In this document: in pieces, positions 56,495-64,000 of the stretch | Layout of the letters: each line of letters begins with the position of its first letter | How positions within the stretch are numbered: position 1 is the stretch's first letter | Translations under genes and position numbers: made by a program | Source: Veronia nyctiphanis | GTDB lineage: Bacteria > Pseudomonadota > Gammaproteobacteria > Enterobacterales > Vibrionaceae | Assembly: GCF_004116385.1 (NCBI RefSeq) | Contig: NZ_PEIB01000004.1 | Span: 181,992-245,991, forward strand | Direction of reading: 5' to 3' | Length of the DNA: 64,000 bases | The notes under the pieces: model-generated | Database searches by the model: none | What the model saw: only the letters and a program-made list of their open reading frames with translations | Told to the model about the DNA's origin: nothing

Positions 56495-58268
56495 ATGAAT
56501 AAGGAATCAATAACAAGCTTACGATGGCTGTTTGACGTCTCAGCAGAGCACAAAATTAAACTTATATTGTCGGTGACATTGTCGGCTGCAAGTGCCCTAT
56601 GTTCGCTCGCCCCTTTCTATTTTGCTTATCTCGTCCTCGAGCAACTCCTTAGCCCGGAGTTCGATACGTCACAGGTTTGGCAGTGGGCGGCGTTAGCGGT
56701 TGGTTTTATGGTCGCTCGTTATGCGTTGCTTTTTATCGCGATTATGCTCTCTCACAAATCAGCGTTTGCGATTCAATATAAAATTCGTACGTTGGCTCTT
56801 GGTCATATGGCAAGACTGCCGATGGGATTTTTTAGTCAGAAAAGCTCGGGTGAAATCAAAAAAATCTTATCTGAGGATATTGATCGGGTTGAGTTGTTTG
56901 TTGCCCACCATATTTCTGACTTTGTGACATCACTGATCACGCCATTTGCCGTTTTTCTGTTTCTGATGTTTATCGATGTTCGAATGGCGCTGGTCGCTTT
57001 AATTCCAATACCTCTGGCGATATTAAGTCAAATGGCAATGTACAAGGGGTTTGAGGAAAAATCGCGTCGTTACCATGAGTCTCTGGAAAGTCTGAACACC
57101 AGCATTACCGAATACGTTCGTGCGATGCCTGTAATTCGAGCATTTAACGCAGGTGGCAGGCCACATAAACTGTTTACCTCCAGCCTGAATGCTTATCACA
57201 ACATTGTTGAACAGTGGACCCGAGATGCGGGATGGCCATTTGCTGCCTTCAAGACACTGCTGGACAGCGGGTTAGTGGTGCTGCTTCCTCTTGGTGTTTA
57301 CTTCTGGTCACAAGGTACTCTTGATATCGCCAGCTTCACATTATGTATTTTGCTGGGTGTAGGCATGATGGAGTCTTTGTATAACCTGACCATGTTCACC
57401 GGGTACCTCAATCAGATATTCGAAGGGGGTAAATAGGCTTCAGGCGTTAATCAGCAGAACGCCCTTGTCTGAGCCTGATAGCAGCGAGACCCTTTCAGAG
57501 TTTGGTGTCACCTTTAAGAGCGTCAGTTTTCGCTACGGCGATGACTCACATCTGGCGCTCAACGATGTGTCCTTCTCCCTCAAGCCAGGCACATTGAATG
57601 CGATTGTTGGTCCGTCGGGCTCGGGAAAATCGACACTGGCGATGCTGGTAGCGAGATTTTGGGATATTGACCAAGGTGAAATTTCCATCGGTAATAAACC
57701 CATCACTTCACTGTCTACCGCCTACCTGATGGAGAATACCGCGTACGTTTTCCAAGAGAGCATCATTTTGAGTCAAACGGTACATGATAATATCGCGATG
57801 GGAAGTGGCGCTTCAGAAGAGGCTGTGATTAATGCCGCCAAAGCAGCTCAGGCACATGATTATATTATGGCTTTGCCTGACGGGTATCAGACAATGCTGG
57901 GTGAAGGTACTTTTCTCAGCGGCGGTGAAAAACAGCGTTTAGCCATTGCTCGTGCGATGCTGAAGGATGCCCCGATCCTGATTCTGGATGAAGCAACCGC
58001 TTATGCTGACGCAAACAATCAAGCCCTTATTCAATCGGCTTTATCCTCATTAATAAAAGATAAAACGGTGATTGTGATTGCCCACCGTTTATCTACCATC
58101 GTTAATGCTGACTCCATTCTCGTGATGAACGAGGGGGCTCTGGTTGGTCACGGCACTCATGAATCACTGATTGAAACATGCTCGGTTTACCAGAATATGT
58201 GGCAATCGCACCAAGCGTCTCGTGAATGGAATTTGTCAACAAGGGAAAAGGAGTCTGTCGATGCTTAA
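56495..58268 (+). CDS. ABC exporter subunit 1 (permease-ATPase), frame broken once
   Basis: Half-transporter of the YbtP/IrtA type, about 590 residues. The six-helix domain spans residues 20-300 (LFLMFIDVRMALVALIPIPL). The ATPase has Walker A GPSGSGKST, signature LSGGEKQRLAIARAM and Walker B PILILDEATA. The frame stops in the G-run 57425-57429, where one extra G would explain the break; without it IFEGVNRLQALISRTPLSEP joins the halves. ATG 56495 follows AGAGGG. It overlaps the next gene by 8 nt, so the two form a heterodimer. Related pairs handle siderophores, but no siderophore genes are nearby. Confidence 0.88.
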
Positions 58269-60018
58269 GAAGATGCGAGTGCTCACCGGAAAGCAAAATG
58301 AAGGACTGGCTCAAAACATCATGTGGGGGTTTGTGGAGGCCTTGCTTGTGGGCGTGCCGTTTGTTTTTGTCTATCTGATCATAAAAGAGATGTTTACAAC
58401 TGTCCCAGATCTCTCTTACGTATGGACGTGTTGCGGCATCATGACGGCGCTGTTTGTTGCCCGTGTGGTGGTCGCCCGTCACGTCATGATAAATAACCAT
58501 AGCCTTGGCTACGACGCGGGGCTTGATATTCGGCGAAATCTGGCTTCAAAACTGAAGAAAGTACCCATGGGGTACTTATTAAAAGTGGATCCCGGCCGAA
58601 TAAACGCGACCATGTTGCAAGATGTCACTTTTACAGAGCAAATCTATTCACACTTGTTCTCTCAACTCATTGTCACTTTCAGTTTGGTCACACTGGTTGT
58701 AATTGGGCTGACAATCGAAGATTGGCGCTTGAGTATCGCTATGTGTATTGGTTTACCACTGGCAATCGTGGTGTTTGTTGTGCTTAAAAAAGTGGGTGCT
58801 GTGTTGAGCAGAAGGTTGCTCGACAAAGTGGCAGAAATGACAGGCTCGTTGATGGAATACATTCTTTCTATCAAGCTGTTGAAAGCCTATAACCTTGCGG
58901 GCAAACGTTTCTCAAAGCTGGATGACCAGTTGAAAGACATTCAGAAAATGAGTTTGAAACACGAGTTTGTGGCGGGTGTTGCTCCCCTCAGTTTTATCAC
59001 ACTTGTAGAGCTGGGTTTCGCGACCATGTTACTGGCGCTTGTGTATTTGTATGTCGGTGGGGAGTTGCAACCACATGTCGCTGTGTTATTTTTGATTGTT
59101 TCCAGCCGATTCTTCAGGCCGCTCGTTGCCATGGCGATGTTCCTTGCAGAGTACAATTTTATGCAGCAGTCAGCGAATCGTATTGAAGAGGTCCTAACCG
59201 CACCAGAATTACCAGAGGGACACTGGGTGGAGACGCTTGAACCCAGCATTGAATTCGATAATGTGAGTTTCACATACGCCGAGAAGCCCGTGTTGCGTTC
59301 AGTGAGTTTTCGCTGTGAGCCCGGCACACTGACTGCATTGGTTGGTCCTTCTGGTAGCGGTAAGACAACGATAACGAGCTTAATTGCTCGATTCTGGGAT
59401 ACAACAAGTGGGCAAGTGAGAATCGGTGATACACCAGTTGAAAAACTGACGGCGGAATGCCTTGCAGACCACATTAGCTTGGTGTTTCAGGATGTTTACC
59501 TGTTTCAGGACACGATTTTTAATAACCTGACGCTGGGTATGACAGACCCCGATTGGGAGCAAGTAGAGAGAGTATGCAAAGCCACTTGTCGTTGGGACTT
59601 TATTTCTCAGTTGCCTGATGGGTTGGATACCGTGGTGGGTGAAGCCGGTGCATCGTTGTCAGGTGGTGAAAAACAGCGTTTATCTATTGCCAGAGCGGTA
59701 CTAAAAGACGCGCCAATTGTGTTATTGGATGAGGCAACGGCGTCCCTTGATCCGGAAAACGAGTATGAGATTCAACAAGCTCTCAGCACGCTTATCAAAG
59801 GTAAAACGGTGATTATGATTGCTCATCGTCTCAGTACTATTGTTCATGCTGATCAGATTGTGGTGCTTGAAAACGGCACAATTATTGAGCGTGGTAACCA
59901 TAGAGATCTCATAGAAAATAGTAGCGGACTTTACCGTTCATTATGGGAGGCGGAGCGCCATGCTCATGGCTGGAAGTTGGTATCAGAAGGAGAAACGACA
60001 TCGGTTCCAGCTAACTAG
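58261..60018 (+). CDS. ABC exporter subunit 2 (permease-ATPase)
   Basis: 585 residues, YbtQ/IrtB-like. The membrane domain contains FVEALLVGVPFVFVYLIIKE and the ATPase has GPSGSGKTTITSLIARF, LSGGEKQRLSIARAV and PIVLLDEATASLD. The frame opens upstream at 58171, but ATG 58261 overlaps the end of subunit 1 (translational coupling) and gives MLKKMRVLTGKQ. Its Walker B Glu and H-loop (IMIAHRLST) are intact, as are those of subunit 1. Confidence 0.93.
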   Translation: MLKKMRVLTGKQNEGLAQNIMWGFVEALLVGVPFVFVYLIIKEMFTTVPDLSYVWTCCGIMTALFVARVVVARHVMINNHSLGYDAGLDIRRNLASKLKKVPMGYLLKVDPGRINATMLQDVTFTEQIYSHLFSQLIVTFSLVTLVVIGLTIEDWRLSIAMCIGLPLAIVVFVVLKKVGAVLSRRLLDKVAEMTGSLMEYILSIKLLKAYNLAGKRFSKLDDQLKDIQKMSLKHEFVAGVAPLSFITLVELGFATMLLALVYLYVGGELQPHVAVLFLIVSSRFFRPLVAMAMFLAEYNFMQQSANRIEEVLTAPELPEGHWVETLEPSIEFDNVSFTYAEKPVLRSVSFRCEPGTLTALVGPSGSGKTTITSLIARFWDTTSGQVRIGDTPVEKLTAECLADHISLVFQDVYLFQDTIFNNLTLGMTDPDWEQVERVCKATCRWDFISQLPDGLDTVVGEAGASLSGGEKQRLSIARAVLKDAPIVLLDEATASLDPENEYEIQQALSTLIKGKTVIMIAHRLSTIVHADQIVVLENGTIIERGNHRDLIENSSGLYRSLWEAERHAHGWKLVSEGETTSVPAN

Positions 60019-60242
60019 CAAAGCGGGAAGCGTGGTGATGAGCCTGCTTTCTAACAGGAATAATCACCAGTCTTTCTGGGAGACTATCAAGACAGATCAA
60101 TCACTTAAAACCATTTCGGAAGTTTAATGCAACTTACTGTATAAGCATCTTATTGTATATTATTAAATTCTACATAATTGTCTCATCGAGCATTATTTAC
60201 ACTAGCAATATCTATTGCAATGTTAATGCTCGGAGTAAGTAT

Positions 60243-63184
60243 ATGATGGATGTAACCAAAACAACAAATACTACACGAAAGCCAGTAGATGAACGCGATC
60301 ATAGTAATGCTGAAAATACTGGTAGAGGTCAAAAAGCCAAACCACTGAAAGCGAGAAGAAATCATGCGATGGCTGAAAAACTCGTCGAAGTACAATCATA
60401 TCAAGGAGATAAGATTGCCGAGAAAGTCAAAACACAGCCAATCCCACCAAGGTCGGGAAGGTCAAGAAGGTCGTTAGACGGTCCTGGTGAGCATAGTAAT
60501 TCAGGAAGGCCATTACAAAGACCTGATTCTCATAGTGATGAGTTTGCATACTATGTTTTAAATAGAGGAGCAAGTCAGCAACTAACGCCCGCTCATAGGG
60601 CTGGACTTTCCAATGCAATAACGGGAAATGTTATTGCTAGTCAAGGGAGTATAGTAGATCATCATACTGCAGCAGCTATTGAATTTACACTGATAGATGC
60701 ACTATTTAATTCCCCAACATTCCAAAATACTGTGGTGTATGGTTTAAATAACAATAGAAGTTTGGGTCAGATTCGATTTACCAATGAGTATGAAATTAAC
60801 CCTGTGCGAGGGAGTGAGTTCGATTCTGTAGCAGAAGTTTTCGCCGATGATATCAGAGATTCTAACGCTAATCAGGTTCCTCTATTTGCAAGTCATGAAG
60901 CCCGAGAGACTCCTACTGGTACTCCAGTCGTAAATATCGGCGTAGCCCCAATATTAATACTACTGAATACCCATGGTGGCAAGAAGCGTTAATTCATGAA
61001 GTTATTCACCATGTTACGGGTTCCTCGGACCCTTGGGGGGCGGACGATGAAAATAGCCACGGACCCACTGAAATTTTGGCTCAAAGAATTGCCCATGAAC
61101 TTAAGTGGCCAATACCAATCCATAGAGGATATGGGGCTCCCGAGAGAACGCAAGATTTACAAGAACGTAATTTTCAGGCGCTGCTTCAAGCAATCGACAG
61201 ATCCACTAACGTAGCGGCACTGATGGAGAGAATTACTAATATTGCCGAAGATGGATCAGATTCAAGTTCTTTACCATCAAGCGCGCCAAATTACAGAGGA
61301 GGCTATCCGTCTAACAGAGACAACGATGGAGGCGGCGCTAGCGGTGGTGCTGTAGGCGGCGGTGCTGGCGGTGCTGGCGGTGGTAATGTAGGTGGCTCCA
61401 TCCGTTCAACCTCACCGGGCGACAACAGCGGAACAGGTAGTAGCGGAGGACAAGTTGGATCGACTAATCGTTCATCCTTTGATGTGGCGAATATGACCAT
61501 TCGAAAAAGCCCTCTTAGCAATCCGACTCAATTTTTAAATGCCCTCGGTGGGCTGAAAGAAAATCCTGAGGCCATAGAGAAACATGGTAAAACGCTTTTA
61601 CAGGGAAGGATTGCGAGAGAGCTGAAAGATGAAAAAGATAGAAATAACACCCTGTTAATAACAGGATATCCGATTGAGAGCAATGGCAAGACAAGGTATG
61701 GAATAGCCACATATACCACCAATAACCACCCACTCGATCGTTTCAACCCCATTAGTGGAACTGTTTCTACTTACGACGAAAATGAACCTTATCCAGAAAA
61801 AAGATGGAAAGAAGACAGGGCGGGAACATTTTTTGCTCGAATGGGCGGACCTGAGAAAGTCCTTGCTCAGGTGAAGGAAAACTCCGAACTACAGCTTAAG
61901 GCGCCGACCGTCGCCAATGCTATAAGCCGAGAAATGGATAAAATGGACTTGGCACATAGAGACTACACAATAACGTTCACGCACAATACACAGGTACCTG
62001 ATGGTGTGTTGGGTGGTGGTCCGGGTAGTGCTGGCGCGCTCAAATATAAGCAAGTAACACACTCAGAGACAATGAACCTGTCTGAATTTCTTCTAAATAG
62101 AAATCATTATAGAGGCCTAGAGTTGAAAGGCTTACAGCGGAACGACAGAATGAATGGCTCAGTCACGACAGAAGAGGATGGCAGAAAGATCCTCAGATAC
62201 ATCAACGATGGTCGCCTCGATCTGCAATCGACTCAGACCGAGATGATGAATGAGTTCTACGAAGATCCAAATACGCTACAGCGGCTTAGAAAGAACTACC
62301 AGAACTATCCGGTCTATGAGGCGGAGAAAGCTCGACAGCTTGGACTAGGTCGTGTGACCGACGATCATATTGACATGATCCGCCGTGCTCAGGAACCAGG
62401 TGGCAATGTGACGAGATCGCTGCTTAGCTTGCGGTCTGTGAGTGGGGCTGATGCAGCAGACCTTGTTCTGTATCGTGACGGCACCGGTCGTTCAGTTTTG
62501 CAAGGCTTTCAACGGTCTGGGTTCAGTGGACATAGCACTCAGGCATTTAATAGCGAAGAAGAGTTGAACGTATGGCTGCGACAGGCTAATAGCCAGAACA
62601 TGCTGAAACCATATTTCAACCAATGGTCTCGACAAGATGGTGTGTTCAACAACGGTGTTGACACTGAGATCCGTAAAGTTCAAGGCATTGACGACTTCAC
62701 TCTGAGGCGATTTACCTCTAATGAGAATGAGGAATTGACGTCGGCGATGATTGCTCGCAGGCGCACAGCCGATAAATACAACGGAGATGCTTTGATCTAC
62801 TCAAATGCAGAATGGAATACCACGCTGGCAACAGAAATTGCCAAACCAGTAATCATGCTTGGTACATTGGCAGCAGCGCCGTTCACAGGTGGTGGAAGCT
62901 TGGTGGCGGGTGGGCTTGTGCAAAGCATCCCCTATGGTATACAGGCATTCACAAGTGACTCCGCTCGTGAGCGAAGAAGCAATCTGTTTGGTTTTGGGGC
63001 GTCGCTAGCCACAGCAGGTTTGCCTTTAGTGGGCAAAGCTGTCAGAGGAGCTGGTAACGCTTTATCGTCTGTAGCTGCGCGCGGCGGAGCAAGGCTCAGT
63101 CATTATTCGCGCACTTTATCCCAGTCACCTGAGTTGATGCCGCTTTTGTTGAGTGCAAACAAATTTAAAGTTAAAGTTATGTAG
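60243..63184 (+). CDS. Large toxin/effector-like protein with HExxH motif, frame broken once
   Basis: About 980 residues once a missing base near 60946-60951 is allowed for (the frame then runs PNINTTEYPWWQEALIHEVI). Layout: a basic, low-complexity N-terminus without a signal peptide; a metallopeptidase-like region with HEVIHHVTGSSDP near residue 251 and GPTEILAQRIAHEL after it, like M91/NleD effectors; a Gly/Ser linker near 360-400; a region to about 750; and a C-terminal part LVLYRDGTGRSVLQGFQRSG, TQAFNSEEELNVWLRQ and a Gly/Ala-rich hydrophobic segment resembling DUF6543-type toxin translocation regions. It ends soon after the hydrophobic segment, next to an IS element, so the C-terminus may be missing. 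CGGAG precedes ATG 60243. Confidence 0.72.
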
Positions 63185-63225
63185 ATCAGTCTAGCTACTG
63201 GCTCCATTCAACAAATCAGCATTAA

Positions 63226-63265
63226 AGCGCTCCCCACCGGCAATATTTGCCTGTGGGGAGGCGCT
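63226..63265 (+). terminator. Long hairpin after the toxin-like gene
   Basis: AGCGC plus CCCCAC pair with GTGGGG plus GCGCT, and an inner stem GGCAA/TTGCC closes a small loop. No T-run follows, so it may act in mRNA stability or be a relic of an element end. Confidence 0.6.
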
Positions 63266-63300
63266 CTGTGAACATAAAGTGCACTAGTTTGTATCCAACC

Positions 63301-64000
63301 TGACATGTCCACTTCCCCGTTAACGAGACAACGAATAACTAGAGATTTCCAGTCTCCGTCGGTATTCAGCCGGCGGAATATTTCCTAAGCTTTCGTGTGT
63401 CCGTTCTTCGTTGTAATCAAGCATCCAGATCCACGCCATGTCTCGTACTTGCTCAAGAGACTCGAATAGATAAGCATTCAGAAACTCTCGACGGAATGTA
63501 CCGTTGAAACGTTCCACAAAGCCGTTTTGCTGAGGCTTGCCGGGTTCGATATAGACCAGCTCAACATCATGTGTTTCGCACCAGTCGGTCAGTTGTGCAG
63601 AGATACGTTCTGGGCCATTGTCAACGCGAAGTTGTTTAGGCAAACCTCGCTCCTCTTTTAGGTGTTCTAGAGTTCGCACTACTCGTCCAGCCGGGAGAGA
63701 TGTATCCACTTCGATAGCCAGGCATTCCCGTGTGGCTTCATCTTCAACATTCAGGGTGCGAAATCGCTTCCCGCAGTACAGCGTGTCATGCATGAAGTCC
63801 AGTGCCCACTGGTGATTCGGCTCTATCACCACCTCCAACGGTTTCGCTGCTCGCTTAGATAAAACTCGTTTTTGGCGCCGCTTTAGGTTCAAGCCCATTC
63901 GGCAGTAAACTCGGTAGACTCGCTTGTGATTGAAGCTGAGCCCTTTGTAGCGCATGCGTCCATAACACTTCCAGAAGCCTGCCTGCGGGGACTGGCTCAA
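63301..64000 (-). mobile_element. IS3-family insertion sequence (partial, runs off window)
   Basis: The transposase gene at 63320-64000 and the flanking TGACATGTCCACTTCCCC at 63301, which looks like a terminal repeat end of the IS3 type, mark one end of an insertion sequence. The other end and the first reading frame lie outside the window, so a pair of inverted repeats and a target duplication cannot be checked. Confidence 0.75.
63320..64000 (-). CDS. IS3-family transposase OrfB (C-terminal part)
   Basis: 226 residues seen; the N-terminus lies beyond 64000. The integrase core has the DDE residues: Asp in [12 protein letters not shown], Asp in [11 protein letters not shown] and Glu in [18 protein letters not shown]. 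The N-terminal piece ([20 protein letters not shown]) is the usual HTH_21 stretch of OrfB. The C-terminus ends [16 protein letters not shown], as in the IS407/IS2 groups. It would be made by frameshifting from OrfA, which is not visible. Confidence 0.93.
   Translation of the reverse strand: MSQSPQAGFWKCYGRMRYKGLSFNHKRVYRVYCRMGLNLKRRQKRVLSKRAAKPLEVVIEPNHQWALDFMHDTLYCGKRFRTLNVEDEATRECLAIEVDTSLPAGRVVRTLEHLKEERGLPKQLRVDNGPERISAQLTDWCETHDVELVYIEPGKPQQNGFVERFNGTFRREFLNAYLFESLEQVRDMAWIWMLDYNEERTHESLGNIPPAEYRRRLEISSYSLSR

Noticed and set aside
1..64000. tRNA, rRNA, CRISPR arrays or prophage structural genes
   Set aside because: Looked for on both strands by eye; no cloverleaf-like segment, direct-repeat array or phage gene run was seen.

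Overview
The window reads as a chromosomal segment of a marine gammaproteobacterium, most probably a member of the Vibrionaceae. The evidence is the GlpT, GGDEF/EAL, cytochrome b561-YceI, NsrR-alternative oxidase and StcE/TagA-like genes, the moderate G+C content and the short enteric-type terminators. The genus cannot be fixed from the sequence alone.

Layout. 1-5.9 kb: the end of urtA, then urtBCDE (high-affinity urea ABC importer) and ureD on the plus strand. 6.0-7.3 kb: a convergent lipoprotein with a zinc-protease motif. 7.5-12.3 kb: a sigma-54/NtrC-type promoter followed by ureA-ureB-ureC-ureE-(small His-rich membrane peptide)-ureF-ureG. Urea import and nickel urease therefore form one nitrogen-scavenging block. 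12.3-21 kb: a truncated glpT, an EamA exporter, an orphan ParA, an amine oxidase/SDR pair, two beta-barrel outer-membrane proteins, a LysR regulator and an ETHE1-type hydrolase. 21-26 kb: an M66 (StcE/TagA-like) lipoprotein protease, a GST and a cupin. 27-30 kb: an OpuAC-type periplasmic binding protein next to a membrane GGDEF-EAL protein, with no permease or ATPase, which looks like a ligand-to-c-di-GMP sensor pair. 31-34 kb: an ECF sigma, anti-sigma and VWA lipoprotein operon. 35-44 kb: a multicopper oxidase, a thioesterase, an unusual secreted two-gene cassette (A and B) followed by a decayed second copy, and a LysR/cytochrome b561/YceI group. 44.6-52.6 kb: a run of mostly minus-strand accessory genes (hydrolase, lipoprotein, GNAT, PPOX, two methyltransferases, a P-loop kinase), with a short repeat upstream of three of them. 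53-60 kb: an esterase, lipocalin, YtoQ, alternative oxidase behind an NsrR operator, and a heterodimeric ABC exporter. 60-63 kb: a large toxin/effector-like protein with an HEVIH motif, ending beside an IS3-family element that runs off the window.

A pervasive feature is single-base frame breaks, nearly all at short homopolymers or doubled bases and nearly all deletions. At least fourteen genes are affected, including ureA, ureC, ureD and ureG. In each case the protein continues in another frame with its family motifs intact. I therefore annotate these as whole genes and regard assembly or sequencing indels as more likely than real decay. True decay does occur, in glpT (5-prime part missing) and in the degenerate copy of the A/B cassette.

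The most interesting candidates are the A/B cassette (B has a layout like the N-terminal module of large lipid transfer proteins), the binding-protein/EAL sensor pair, the toxin-like protein at 60-63 kb, and the small His-containing membrane peptide inside the urease operon.
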